Counted from the first letter of the stretch, positions 41,089-49,804 are shown. The stretch is DNA of 64,000 nt from Anaerozeibacter quisquiliarum (GCA_051162045.1 JBISDI010000015.1), one strand, 5' to 3'. Numbers and translations are program-made. The notes: generated by a model not told the origin, from the sequence alone.

Positions 41089-41150
41089 TTTCTCGTTACT
41101 AGAAACCGGTCTGTTTGCAACATTATACCGTGCGCGCAGGCGATTGTCAA
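41089..41150 (-). promoter_or_regulatory. TetR gene promoter with candidate operators
   Basis: Minus-strand TTGACA (41150-41145) and TATAAT (41127-41122) with 17-bp spacing: exact consensus, the strongest promoter in the window. Downstream are the near-palindrome AAACCGGTCTGTTT (41103-41116) and TTTCT/AGAAA at 41089-41105; either could be a TetR operator, which is needed to restrain such a promoter. Confidence 0.7.
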
Positions 41151-41180
41151 GCGCGCGTAAAGGCCCGCCGCGCTGCCTGC

Positions 41181-41301
41181 GGTGCGGCCAAGGGAAACCT
41201 TAGCGCCGGGCGGCGGTTCGGCACCGCACGGTGCGGCCAAGGGAAACCTTAGCGCCGGGCGGCGGTTCGGCACCGCACGGTGCGGCCAAGGAAAAAACGC
41301 C
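41181..41301. repeat. 49-bp direct repeat, two copies plus a partial third
   Basis: Units beginning GGTGCGGCCAAGG start at 41181, 41230 and 41279. Two are complete and identical; the third diverges after about 13 bases. Unit junctions form the palindrome CCGCACGGTGCGG. It lies directly upstream of the TetR promoter. Confidence 0.85.
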
Positions 41302-41603
41302 GCCCGTCGGGCGACGCCTTCACTTGCAGAACATCCAGGACGCCGCGCGCCTTGGCTCGGACTCAGCGCGCTCCGATTGCCTGGGCCACCGATGCGGCGG
41401 CGCGGGGAACGGGATACGGTGGGGCCTTCTCCATTCGCAACGCCGCCCCGGCCCTTCGGAAGCGGTGCCCGCGTGATGCCCTTCGGCATCGCGTGCTCAT
41501 CGGGCTGACGCCCTCCTTTCCTCGCCCGCCGGGCGCGGTCGGGCGCGTCACAAACCCCGTCACCATGCGCGGGTTTGGTGCTGCGATTCCTTTACATCCG
41601 CCC
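41302..41603. other. Gene-free GC-rich stretch
   Basis: About 300 bases between the repeat and the glycosyltransferase stop. Open frames occur on both strands but show no family motif and no ribosome-binding site. A GATGCC-CTTC-GGCATC stem lies near 41478-41493. It looks like decayed or extragenic repeat sequence. Confidence 0.5.
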
Positions 41604-42875
41604 CTATAGCGACGTTTCCTTTTTTGCCAGCGGCCGGATCGGCACGTTCTGTCGCTCACAGTCCTCAATGCCGATGTCGTTGGTGTGCGGGATGGCCGTC
41701 CACGTCGGCGGCCGCCACAAAAAACCGATCAGATTGATGGGCAACCAGGTCATCATGAACCAACCCAAAGTCATCACTTCGGTCATGCGCTGCTTGCGCA
41801 GCTTCGTCTCGAGCGAGCACACGATCAGCGTAATCAGCGCGCCGCTGAAGAAGCTGCTGGCAAACAGCACGGCTATCAGGTACAGCGCCTCCTCGATGCC
41901 CTGCCCGAAGTTCGTCGCCATGCGGCGCACCAGCGTGGCGATCGTCAGCACGACGGGCACCAGGCCCAATATGACGGTGTATACGCTTAGAAAGTGCATC
42001 GCCACGTCCAGGCACAGCTTGCTTTTGGGCGCGCGCGCAAAGAGCGACCACAGGTATTTTTGCGCGCATTGGCGGGAACCCGCGGCCCAGCGCCGGCGCT
42101 GGATGAACGAGTCTTTTAACTTCAGCGGCTGTTCGTCGTAGAAAATGGCCTCTTCCATCCACGCGATCTTCTCGCCGGCCAGCGCGCACTGGGCGCTGAA
42201 CTCCAGGTCCTCAGTCAGCGTAGTGGTGTTGTAGCCGTGGCGCCGCAAAAAATCGGCGCCCACCATGACGCCGGTACCGTTGAGCGACGCCGACAGCCCG
42301 AGCGCGGCGCGCGGGTGATTGAAGAAGCGGTTCATAAACCAGAAGAACATCGAAGTGCAGCCCGCGATCCAGCTGTCGTCGGGGTTCTTGCTGTCGCGGT
42401 AGGCCTGGCCCACCTGGTAGCCGGCCGCCATCGCGTTGTTGACCACCTGCAAGAAGCCGCTGTCGGCGATGTTGTCGGCGTCGAAGATCACAAAGCCGTC
42501 GTAGGCGCGCTCAGACTCGAGCAACTGCGCGAAAGTATGGTGAAGCACCTCGCCCTTCGAGTGCGTCTCCTCCGGGCAATACAAGATGTGCGCGCCGGCG
42601 CGCCGCGCCTCCTGCTCGGTGTCGTCGATGCAGTTGTTGGGGATGACGTAGATGTCAAACAACTCGCGCGGGTAGCGCTGCTTGTTAAGGCTGTCGATCA
42701 AGAGGCCTACCACGCGCGCCTCGTTGCGCGCCGGGATGACCAACGCGAGACGCTTGCCGGGCGCGGCATAGGGGATCGGCTCGAGTTCCTTGAGGTTGCC
42801 TACGACGCCGATGTAGGCGTGGTAGAGTATATAGATCGCGCTGATTGCGCTGATCGCCAGGATGATCCATTCCAT
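41604..42875 (-). CDS. Membrane glycosyltransferase family 2
   Basis: 423 residues. An N-terminal membrane helix (about 4-25) is followed by a GT-A domain with VIPARNEA, IFDADNI (DxD metal site), the acceptor-site EDLEF and QRRRWAAG (processive-type QxxRW). Three or four C-terminal helices (about 285-390) complete the GT2 membrane topology. The QxxRW motif resembles hyaluronan/cellulose synthase-like or glycolipid glycosyltransferases; the sugar is unknown. ATG 42875 has GAGAGG nine bases upstream. The neighbour is a CrtO-like acyltransferase, suggesting glycosylation and acylation of one lipid (inference). Confidence 0.88.
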   Translation of the reverse strand: MEWIILAISAISAIYILYHAYIGVVGNLKELEPIPYAAPGKRLALVIPARNEARVVGLLIDSLNKQRYPRELFDIYVIPNNCIDDTEQEARRAGAHILYCPEETHSKGEVLHHTFAQLLESERAYDGFVIFDADNIADSGFLQVVNNAMAAGYQVGQAYRDSKNPDDSWIAGCTSMFFWFMNRFFNHPRAALGLSASLNGTGVMVGADFLRRHGYNTTTLTEDLEFSAQCALAGEKIAWMEEAIFYDEQPLKLKDSFIQRRRWAAGSRQCAQKYLWSLFARAPKSKLCLDVAMHFLSVYTVILGLVPVVLTIATLVRRMATNFGQGIEEALYLIAVLFASSFFSGALITLIVCSLETKLRKQRMTEVMTLGWFMMTWLPINLIGFLWRPPTWTAIPHTNDIGIEDCERQNVPIRPLAKKETSL

Positions 42876-42956
42876 CAAGGTGTTCCTCTCAGTCAAGTTA
42901 TTTGCTGGTCCGCGGGGCTTTGGGCGTGACCCGGCGAGCGCGTACCCACAGCCCCG

Positions 42957-43502
42957 CTAGGCGGGGCATACCTCGGACTGCCGAGGTTGCTGCCGGTCGA
43001 GCAGACCGACCAACCTCGGTCGGTTGTAGCGCTGGATCAGGATGAAGGGCACGTTGCCCACCGCGTAAAACGCCGTCCATCCCCAGTTGCCAGGGCTGTC
43101 CATGAAGATCAGGAACAGCGGGCTGACTAAGATCAGCACCCAGTGCACAAACTCAGCTACGCAGGTTTCGAGGATCAGCGTCTCGATGTACTCGGCGCTG
43201 CGGAAGACCGTGATCTTCTTGCGAACCGCGCTCTTGACGTACTGGCTCATGTCGGGCACCTTGTCCTTCCAGCGCTGGATGCGAATCCGCTGGTAGAGCA
43301 TACCGTCCTTTTCCCAGGCGAGAGACGCGTAGGGATACTTGCGGTATTCGAAATTCTTGCGGGGCAGCAGCTGTCCGAACGCGAACGCCATCGAGCCGAT
43401 CACCGCAACGATGAACGCAAACTTGAAAAACTGGCCTATGAGTGCTGGCAGCGACAACAGGAAACGAGTAAACAAGCGCCAACCAGCCCCCTCCATGTTC
43501 AT
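42957..43502 (-). CDS. CrtO-like membrane acyltransferase (glycosyl-diaponeurosporenoate acyltransferase family)
   Basis: 181 residues with membrane segments at about 8-38 and 105-155 and a conserved central part FEYRKYPYASLAWEKDG, IRIQRWKDKVPDM. This matches the small membrane proteins annotated as CrtO, which in Staphylococcus attach a fatty acid to the glycosylated carotenoid staphyloxanthin. No carotenoid genes are in the window, so a different glycolipid is likely. The stop codon sits in the loop of GCCCCGC-TAG-GCGGGGC (42951-42967). ATG 43502 or 43496 could start it; neither has a strong ribosome-binding site. Confidence 0.7.
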   Translation of the reverse strand: MNMEGAGWRLFTRFLLSLPALIGQFFKFAFIVAVIGSMAFAFGQLLPRKNFEYRKYPYASLAWEKDGMLYQRIRIQRWKDKVPDMSQYVKSAVRKKITVFRSAEYIETLILETCVAEFVHWVLILVSPLFLIFMDSPGNWGWTAFYAVGNVPFILIQRYNRPRLVGLLDRQQPRQSEVCPA

Positions 43503-43530
43503 TGTAACACAGCCCGCGACCGGGCGCAAT

Positions 43531-43705
43531 GGCACAATTGTGCCGTTTGGGGAAACTCCGCTGCACAATCGCCCACAAGACCCCGGGAGGTTCGAAGGGC
43601 CGGAGCCCTCTCCATGTCGCGTCCGGAAAACCCCGCAGGCTCTTCAGCAATCCGGTTCCCCCGCAACCCCCTCCCTCGCATGCGGCCGCAGCCGGATTGC
43701 GAGGG
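43531..43705. other. Intergenic region with palindromes and a terminator-like stem
   Basis: Holds the 14-bp perfect palindrome GGCACAATTGTGCC (43531-43544), about 30 bp before the acyltransferase start, a possible operator, and the stem CCCTCGCA/TGCGAGGG (43673-43705) next to the exporter stop. The stretch between them looks like extragenic repeat; no gene is visible. Confidence 0.5.
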
Positions 43706-45493
43706 TCACTCCACCCGATCGAGCACACCGTACGCGCGCTCGAGCGAGGCGTACAGCCCGTCCAAGTTGAGCAGTTCCTCGCGCGTGCCCTGCTCCTCGA
43801 TGCCTCGCTCGGTCAGCACCAGGATGCGGTCGGCGTTGCGGATCGTGGTCAACCGGTGCGCGATCGTGAAGGTGGTGCGCCCGGCCATCAGCGCCTCAAG
43901 CGAGCGCTGCACGAGCAGCTCGCTCTCGTTGTCGAGCGCGCTCGTCGCCTCGTCCAGGATCAGCACCGGCGGGTTCTTCAGGAACACGCGCGCAATCGCG
44001 ACGCGCTGCTTCTGTCCGCCCGACAGCTTGACCCCGCGCTCGCCCACGAAGGTGTCATATCCATCGCTCAGCTGCTCGATGAACTCATGCGCACCGGCCA
44101 TCCGGGCGGCCCTGACCACATCCGCCTGGCTCGCGCCCGGCCGACCGTACTCGATGTTGTCGCGGATGCTGCCCGCAAACAAGTATACGTCCTGCTGCAC
44201 CATGCCGATGTTTGCGCGTAGCGACTTAAGCGTGATGTTCTTCGTATCCACCCCGTCGAGCAGGATCCGCCCGCCGGTCGCCTCGTACAGCCGCGGGATC
44301 AGGTTGGTCAGCGTGGTTTTACCGCCGCCCGACGGGCCGACCAGCGCCACCGTCTGCCCCGCCGACATGTGCAGGTTGATGCCTGTCAGCACATTGCCGC
44401 TCGAGCCGCCATAGCTGAAGCTGACGTCTTCGAATGTGATATCGCCGCGCACATGCTCGATCGGCTTCGCGCCCGGCGTATCGTGGATGGCGACTTCCTC
44501 GTCCATCACCTCGAAGAAGCGCTCGAGCCCGGTCACGCCGCGCTGGAACTGCTCGGTGAACTCCACGACGCGCCGCACGGAGCTGAGCAGCATCGCGACG
44601 TACATCAGATACGCTACGAGGTCGGCCGGCGTAATGCGACCCAGGCGCATCGACAGCGCCCCCAGCACCAGCACCAGCAGGTACATCAGCCCGTCGAACA
44701 GCCTGACCGTGGCGTGGAACCAGGACATCCACTTGTACATCGCGCGCTTGATCCGCAAAAAGCCGCCGTTGCCGCGCTCGAACTTTTCCTCCTCGATCCC
44801 CTCGTTGCCGAACGCCTTGACCACCCGGATGCCCAGCAGGCTGTCCTCCACCTGGGCGTTCAGATCGCCCAACTGCGCGCGCGAGGCGCGGAACGATTCG
44901 CGCATCTTGCGGTTGAAGCGCGACAGGCTCAAAATCATCAGCGGGATCGCTGCGTATACGACCAGCGTCAGCAAAGCGTCGACCGACATCAAGATGCCGA
45001 ACGATACCCCGATCTTGATCGCCGCCACGAAGAATTCTTCGGGGCAGTGGTGCGCGAACTCGGTGACCTCGTTGAGGTCGGTGGTGATGCGCGACATCAA
45101 CTGGCCCACCTTGGCGTTGTCGTAGTAGCCCAGCGACAGCTCCTGCAGATGGCCAAACAGTTCCCGGCGCAGGTCGGTTTCAATCCGCGCGCCCATCACG
45201 TGGCCCTGGTTCATCTGGTAGTAATACGCCAAGGTGTCGATCAGCCGCAGCGTTAGGTACAGCGTCCCAATTTGAACGATGCGCGTGACCGTCAGCGACG
45301 CGGGGTCGTTCATACCCGCGTCGGTCACGTAGCGCGCGATCAGGGGCAGCGCGATCTCGCACACGCTGGTCAGCGCGGCACAGAACAAATCGAGCGCCAA
45401 GATCCCCACATATGGCTTAAAGTAGGGCGCGAACCGCCGCGTCAGCTCAAACGTGCGCCCCACATTGCGTTTTTTCCCTCTGTCAGCCCGCAT
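43706..45493 (-). CDS. ABC exporter, fused membrane and ATPase domains
   Basis: 595 residues: type IV exporter membrane domain with six helices (about 25-320), then the nucleotide-binding domain with GPSGGGKTTL (Walker A), LSGGQKQRVAIAR signature, VLILDEATSALD (Walker B) and AHRLTT (H-loop). It should work as a homodimer, like MsbA/BmrA-type lipid or drug exporters; substrate unknown. It is preceded by trxB at a 38-bp distance and no promoter is obvious, so it may be the tail of the pepP operon. Confidence 0.92.
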   Translation of the reverse strand: MRADRGKKRNVGRTFELTRRFAPYFKPYVGILALDLFCAALTSVCEIALPLIARYVTDAGMNDPASLTVTRIVQIGTLYLTLRLIDTLAYYYQMNQGHVMGARIETDLRRELFGHLQELSLGYYDNAKVGQLMSRITTDLNEVTEFAHHCPEEFFVAAIKIGVSFGILMSVDALLTLVVYAAIPLMILSLSRFNRKMRESFRASRAQLGDLNAQVEDSLLGIRVVKAFGNEGIEEEKFERGNGGFLRIKRAMYKWMSWFHATVRLFDGLMYLLVLVLGALSMRLGRITPADLVAYLMYVAMLLSSVRRVVEFTEQFQRGVTGLERFFEVMDEEVAIHDTPGAKPIEHVRGDITFEDVSFSYGGSSGNVLTGINLHMSAGQTVALVGPSGGGKTTLTNLIPRLYEATGGRILLDGVDTKNITLKSLRANIGMVQQDVYLFAGSIRDNIEYGRPGASQADVVRAARMAGAHEFIEQLSDGYDTFVGERGVKLSGGQKQRVAIARVFLKNPPVLILDEATSALDNESELLVQRSLEALMAGRTTFTIAHRLTTIRNADRILVLTERGIEEQGTREELLNLDGLYASLERAYGVLDRVE

Positions 45494-45531
45494 GTACCGT
45501 ACTCCGAAATTTCATTGGTAGTTAAGGTCGC

Positions 45532-46440
45532 TCAGCCGAGCGTGTTCAGGTACTTGGCGGCCTCCGACGCCGCCACCGCGCCGTCGGACGCCGCCGTCAC
45601 CACCTGCCGGAGCTGCTTCGCGCGCAAATCGCCCGCCACAAACACGCCGGGCACCTGCGTCAGCGTGTCCTCGCCCGCCGGTACGTAGCCGGCCTCGTCC
45701 AGCGTCAACTGATCTTTGTAGAGCGTCGAGACCGGCTCGGTACCCACGGCCAGGAAGCAGCCGGCGCACTCGAGCGACGAAGCCGGAGCGCCGACCGTCG
45801 AGTTCAGGTTGAGCTTGAGCCCACCTTCGGCCTCCTCCATCGAGCTGACCACGTGGTTCCAGAGCACCGTCATCTTGTCGTGCTTGAGCACGCGCCGAAT
45901 CATGGCCTCTTCGGCGCGCAGGCTGTCGCGGCGGTGGATGATCGTGACGTGCTCGCAGATGTTGGCCAGGTACAGCGCGTCCTCGACCGCGGTGCGCCCG
46001 CCGCCGACAATGGCGACGCGCTTGTTTTTGTAGAGTGTGCCGTCACAGGTGGCGCAGTAGGAGACGCCGCGCCCGGTGAGCGCGTCCTCGCCGGGCACAC
46101 CCAGCTTCTTGCGCCGCGCCCCGGTGGCCAGGATCATCGCGCGCGCCTGATAGGTGACCTTGCGCGTAGACACGGTCTTGGCGTTGAGATCGACCGCGCG
46201 CGCCGATTCGTAGCGCACCTCGGCCCCGGCGGCGATCGCCTGCTTCTCCATCTCCATCATGAGCTCGGGCCCGCCGACCTTGAGAAAGCCCGGGTAGTTC
46301 TCCAGCACGTCGGTGGTGGAGGTCTGCCCGCCGATCAGCGTGCCCTCGAGCAGCAGTGTGCTCGCGCCCGCACGCGCGGCGTACAGCGCGGCGGTCAGCC
46401 CGGCCGCGCCGCCGCCCACGATGATTACGTCGTAGTTCAT
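45532..46440 (-). CDS. trxB: Thioredoxin-disulfide reductase
   Basis: FAD enzyme using NADPH to reduce thioredoxin. 302 residues: GGGAAGLTAALYAARAG (FAD), redox pair Cys129-Ala-Thr-Cys132, NADP fold VAIVGGGRTAVEDALYL, and the C-terminal GVFVAGDLR. ATG 46440 has GGGAG seven bases upstream. It follows recR after one base; thioredoxin itself is not in the window. Confidence 0.95.
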   Translation of the reverse strand: MNYDVIIVGGGAAGLTAALYAARAGASTLLLEGTLIGGQTSTTDVLENYPGFLKVGGPELMMEMEKQAIAAGAEVRYESARAVDLNAKTVSTRKVTYQARAMILATGARRKKLGVPGEDALTGRGVSYCATCDGTLYKNKRVAIVGGGRTAVEDALYLANICEHVTIIHRRDSLRAEEAMIRRVLKHDKMTVLWNHVVSSMEEAEGGLKLNLNSTVGAPASSLECAGCFLAVGTEPVSTLYKDQLTLDEAGYVPAGEDTLTQVPGVFVAGDLRAKQLRQVVTAASDGAVAASEAAKYLNTLG

Positions 46441-46441
46441 G

Positions 46442-47041
46442 TCACAGCTCCCTTCGCCCTTCAAAGGCCTTCGCCAGCGTCACCTCATCGGTATACTCCA
46501 GATCGCCGCCGACCGGTACGCCGTGCGCGATGCGCGTTACGGTGATGCCCATCGGACGGATCAGGCGCGCGATGTAAGAAGCGGTGGCCTCGCCCTCGAT
46601 GTCGGGGTTGGTGGCCAGCACCACTTCCTTGACCGCGCCGTCCGAAAGCCTGGCCATCAGCTCGCGTATGCGGATGTCGTCGGGCCCCACGCCGTCCATC
46701 GGCGAGATCACGCCGTGCAGCACGTGGTAGGCGCCCCGGTAGTCGCGCATGCGCTCCATGGCGGCCACGTCGCGCGGATCGCGCACCACGCACAGGATCG
46801 ACGCGTCGCGCGCCGGGTCGGCACACAGCGCGCAGGGATCCCTGTCGGTATAGTTGCCGCAGACCGGGCAAAAATGAACGTTCTTCTTGCCGTTGTAGAT
46901 CGCCCCGGCGAGTTCCCGCACCTGCTCCTCATTCAGCGACACGATGTAATAGGCCAACCGCTGCGCCGTCTTCTGCCCGATACCGGGCAGCTTCGAGAGC
47001 TGGTTGACCATTTTTTGTATCGGCTCGATACCGCCGCCCAT
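46442..47041 (-). CDS. recR: Recombination protein RecR
   Basis: Forms a DNA-encircling ring with RecO to load RecA. 199 residues: helix-hairpin-helix with LPGIGQKTAQRLAYYI, four-cysteine zinc finger (CPVCGNYTDRDPCALC), and Toprim domain ending in ATNPDIEGEATASYIA. ATG 47041 overlaps the ybaB stop (TGATG). Confidence 0.96.
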   Translation of the reverse strand: MGGGIEPIQKMVNQLSKLPGIGQKTAQRLAYYIVSLNEEQVRELAGAIYNGKKNVHFCPVCGNYTDRDPCALCADPARDASILCVVRDPRDVAAMERMRDYRGAYHVLHGVISPMDGVGPDDIRIRELMARLSDGAVKEVVLATNPDIEGEATASYIARLIRPMGITVTRIAHGVPVGGDLEYTDEVTLAKAFEGRREL

Positions 47042-47388
47042 CAAAACAGCCCCGGCATGCTCATCCCGCCGGTCACCTTGCCCATTTCGCGCTCGACGGT
47101 CTCGGTCGCCTGGCGCATGGCCTCGTTGATCGCCGCCAGCACCAGATCCTGCAGCATTTCGACGTCGTCCGGGTCGACCGCCTCGGGCTTGATGGCAAGG
47201 CTTAGCAGCTCCCGCTTGCCGTTTACCTTGACATTCACCATGCCGCCGCCCGACGAGGCTTCAAACTCGCGCGCGTCCAGCTCCGCCTGCAGCTTTTCCA
47301 TGTTCTGCTGGAGCTTCTGCGCCTGGCGCGCCAACTGCTGCATCTGCGCGCCGCCCATCATGCCGGGGAATCCGCCGCCCCTCGCCAT
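47041..47388 (-). CDS. ybaB: YbaB/EbfC family nucleoid-associated protein
   Basis: 115 residues. M/Q-rich helix (QQLARQAQKLQQNMEKLQAEL) and the beta hairpin with GGGMVNVKVNGKRELLSLAI are the family signature. Members dimerise and bind DNA with little specificity. Usually follows dnaX in dnaX-ybaB-recR; dnaX is missing here and a CD1247-like gene is upstream instead. AGGAGG precedes the ATG. Confidence 0.95.
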   Translation of the reverse strand: MARGGGFPGMMGGAQMQQLARQAQKLQQNMEKLQAELDAREFEASSGGGMVNVKVNGKRELLSLAIKPEAVDPDDVEMLQDLVLAAINEAMRQATETVEREMGKVTGGMSMPGLF

Positions 47389-47406
47389 ATCGCATCCTCC
47401 TGACCG

Positions 47407-47949
47407 CTATTCGTCGTCGTCCTCATCCTCGCCCGTGGCCTCGGCGACCGGCACGTTCTGGCAGTTCATCTCGACCGCCTTGACGCGCTTGCCGCAGTGG
47501 GGGCAGATGAACAGCTGATCCTCATTGTAGCCCACGTCCACGCTGAACATGCCGCCGCACTCCGAGCACAGGCAGCCGGCGTACATGCCGAGCGCGTCGT
47601 CGTCCTCGCCGTCCTCTCCATCCTCGCTGTCCTCGAGGTACAACTGGGGGACGTCGTCATCGTCGTCATCGTCGTCGTCATCGTCGTCGAATCCGGCGAA
47701 GTCGTCGTCCTCGTCGTCCTCGTCGTCTTCCTCGGCGCGCAGTTCCAGCGCCTCGAGGTCGTCGTCGATGCACTCGACGTAGTCGCTCAGTTCCTCGTAG
47801 GCCTCGTCCAGCGCGTCGATCTTCTCGCTGACCTCGCCCAGCACCGCGATGATCTGGCTGAGCAGCTTGCCCTCGTTGGTCGTCTCATCCAGCTTCATAC
47901 CCTCCGCCAGGCCCCGCAAGTAAGAAACTTTGTCGCTCAAACCGCTCAT
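47407..47949 (-). CDS. CD1247 N-terminal domain protein with poly-Asp tract and zinc ribbon
   Basis: 180 residues in three parts. 1-75: helical CD1247-type domain (SDKVSYLRGLAEGMKLDE, then a long coiled helix). 76-110: acidic linker including a run of 12 aspartates. 111-180: two CxxC pairs (CSECGG, CPHCGKR) forming a zinc ribbon, then an acidic tail. The family is widespread in Clostridia, often beside efp, but uncharacterised; the ribbon and acidity suggest protein or RNA-polymerase binding (inference). AGGAGG precedes ATG 47949. Confidence 0.85.
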   Translation of the reverse strand: MSGLSDKVSYLRGLAEGMKLDETTNEGKLLSQIIAVLGEVSEKIDALDEAYEELSDYVECIDDDLEALELRAEEDDEDDEDDDFAGFDDDDDDDDDDDDVPQLYLEDSEDGEDGEDDDALGMYAGCLCSECGGMFSVDVGYNEDQLFICPHCGKRVKAVEMNCQNVPVAEATGEDEDDDE

Positions 47950-47993
47950 GATTGAATCCTCCTGAAAATAGTTGGGAAGCGTTGGTCTGCTCG

Positions 47994-48114
47994 GACGTCG
48001 GTTGGCGAGGGAACTTTTCGTCCGGTCGCCCCTGTGAAACCCGCAGGCGTGGCGGCGCTACGTCAAGGGTTGAACAGGGACGGGCGGGCGGAAAAGCACC
48101 CGCCAGACGGCGTC
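47994..48114. repeat. Palindromic extragenic element, copy B
   Basis: 121 bp between efp and the CD1247-like gene. Outer arms GACGTCGGTTGGCGAG and the inverse of CCGCCAGACGGCGTC pair imperfectly; the tip is GTGGC-GGC-GCTAC (48049-48061). It shares order and sequence with copy A at 55901-56057, e.g. GGCGAG, TTTTCGTC, AGGCGT, GCGCTACGTC, GGAAAAG/CGAAAAG. Confidence 0.75.
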
Positions 48115-48134
48115 AGAATAGGCCATCGTTTCCC

Positions 48135-48692
48135 TCAAGCGCGCGACAGGTATTCGCCGTTGCGCGTGTCGATTTGCAGCCGGTCGCCGATCTCGATGAA
48201 CAGCGGCACCTGCAGCGTGTAGCCGGTCTCCACGGTGGCCGGCTTGGTGGTGTTGGAGGCGGTGTCGCCCTTGAAGCCGGGCTCGGTGTGGATCACCTCG
48301 AGCTCGACGAAGTTGGGCGCGGCCACCGAGAACGGCAAGCCTTTGAAAAAGCGGATCGTCACATTGGTGTTCTCCTTGACGAAGGGCTTGGCGTCCTCGA
48401 ACTGCTCCTCGGTCAGCATCAGGTCGTCGAAGGTCTCCAGGTCCATGAAGTGGTACATGTCGCCGTCGGAGTAGGTATACTGCATCTCCTTGGTCTCGAT
48501 CATGGCCTTGGGCATCTTGTCGGTGGGATTGAAGGTGCGCTCGAGCACCGCGCCGGTCATGATGTTCTTGATCTTGGTGCGCACGAATGCCGCGCCCTTG
48601 CCCGGCTTGACGTGCTGGAAGTCCACGATCGTCCACACACCGTTGTCCCACTCCACCGTAATGCCCTTGCGAAAATCTCCTGCCGTAATCAT
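48135..48692 (-). CDS. efp: Elongation factor P
   Basis: Relieves ribosome stalling at proline stretches. 185 residues, three beta-barrel domains; the tip loop is KPGKGAAFVRT with Lys32 as the likely modified residue. AGGAGG upstream of ATG 48692. It follows the Xaa-Pro peptidase gene by 14 bp, a very common pairing. Confidence 0.96.
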   Translation of the reverse strand: MITAGDFRKGITVEWDNGVWTIVDFQHVKPGKGAAFVRTKIKNIMTGAVLERTFNPTDKMPKAMIETKEMQYTYSDGDMYHFMDLETFDDLMLTEEQFEDAKPFVKENTNVTIRFFKGLPFSVAAPNFVELEVIHTEPGFKGDTASNTTKPATVETGYTLQVPLFIEIGDRLQIDTRNGEYLSRA

Positions 48693-48706
48693 GGGCCGTC
48701 CTCCTC

Positions 48707-49774
48707 TTACAAAATAATCAGGCGCTTGGGGGATTTGATCGGATCGATGCAGCCATCCTCGGTGACGAATACAGTATCCTCGATCCGGCATCCGCCCAAG
48801 CCTTCGATGTATACGCCCGGTTCCACCGTCACCACATGGCCCGCTTCGAGCACGTCGCTTGACGCTTGCGACAGCCGCGGCGACTCGTGGATTTGCAGCC
48901 CCACGCCATGCCCAAGGCTGTGCCCGAACGCGCCCGGGTAGCGCGCGTCGAGCATTTTGCGCGCGATGCCGTCGAGCGTCCGGCCCTTCGCTCCCGCCAC
49001 AACCGCCCGGAGCGCCGCCTCGTGCGCCTCGAGCACCGCGTCGTAGAGCTCGACGAGCCTTGCTTCCGGCCGCCCGATCGCGACGGTGCGCGTCATGTCG
49101 GAGCAATAGCCGTCGATGCGCGCGCCGAAGTCGAGCGTGAGCAGCTCGCCCTTCGAAAGCACATGATCCGACGGCGTCGCGTGCGGCAGCGAGCCGTTCA
49201 CGCCCGCCGCGGCAATCGTGTCGAACGCCGGCCCCTCTGAGCCCAACCGGCGCATCCGCTCGTCGAGCTCGATCGCCACCTCGCGCTCGGTCATGCCGAG
49301 GGCGATGGTGGACAGCAGTTGCTCGAACGCCTGATCGGCGATGGCGCACGCGCGCGCGATCGAATCGAGTTCCGTTTGATCCTTGACGCGGCGCAGCCCC
49401 TCGATCAGCGGGCCCATGGGCTTGACGGCAACGCCGAACAGCGCGCTTTGCAGCGCCTCGAACGCGCTCACGGTCATGTAGTCGGCCTCGAAGGCCAGCG
49501 TGCGCGCATCCGCCTCGCGCATCAGCTCGGCCACCCAGGCGGGCGGCTTCTTCTGATCGGAGGTGCGTACGCAGCAGCAACCGGGCGCTTGGCGCGCGGC
49601 TTGCTCCACGTAGCGAAAATCGGTCAGGATCGTGGGCTGCATGCCGACCGTCAGCAGCATGCCCTCGCCCGTATAGCCGGTCAGGTACCGGATGTTCTCC
49701 GGCCTTGCGATCAGCGCCGCCTCGTGCCCCTGCGCAGCCAGCGCCAGCGCAAACCGCTTCAATCTGTCGTTCAT
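48707..49774 (-). CDS. pepP: Xaa-Pro aminopeptidase (M24B)
   Basis: Cleaves the first residue from peptides with proline second. 355 residues, pita-bread fold. Metal ligands: two Asp in LDFGARIDGYCSDMTRT, His in FGHSLGHGVG, Glu in VTVEPGVY and Glu in CRIEDTV. ATG 49774 has GGTGGGGG upstream; the upstream extension crosses the promoter. First gene of the pepP-efp-CD1247-ybaB-recR-trxB group. Confidence 0.94.
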   Translation of the reverse strand: MNDRLKRFALALAAQGHEAALIARPENIRYLTGYTGEGMLLTVGMQPTILTDFRYVEQAARQAPGCCCVRTSDQKKPPAWVAELMREADARTLAFEADYMTVSAFEALQSALFGVAVKPMGPLIEGLRRVKDQTELDSIARACAIADQAFEQLLSTIALGMTEREVAIELDERMRRLGSEGPAFDTIAAAGVNGSLPHATPSDHVLSKGELLTLDFGARIDGYCSDMTRTVAIGRPEARLVELYDAVLEAHEAALRAVVAGAKGRTLDGIARKMLDARYPGAFGHSLGHGVGLQIHESPRLSQASSDVLEAGHVVTVEPGVYIEGLGGCRIEDTVFVTEDGCIDPIKSPKRLIIL

Positions 49775-49804
49775 TAATATCCCCCACCTACAAGCATCCA
49801 AACA

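Noticed and set aside
41302..41603. Plus-strand frames that might be small genes
   Set aside because: They start inside the 49-bp repeats, have Arg/Pro/Ala-rich shadow composition and no ribosome-binding site.
43560..43660. tRNA-like GGTTCGA segment
   Set aside because: No acceptor or anticodon stem can be drawn around it; it belongs to an extragenic repeat-like stretch.
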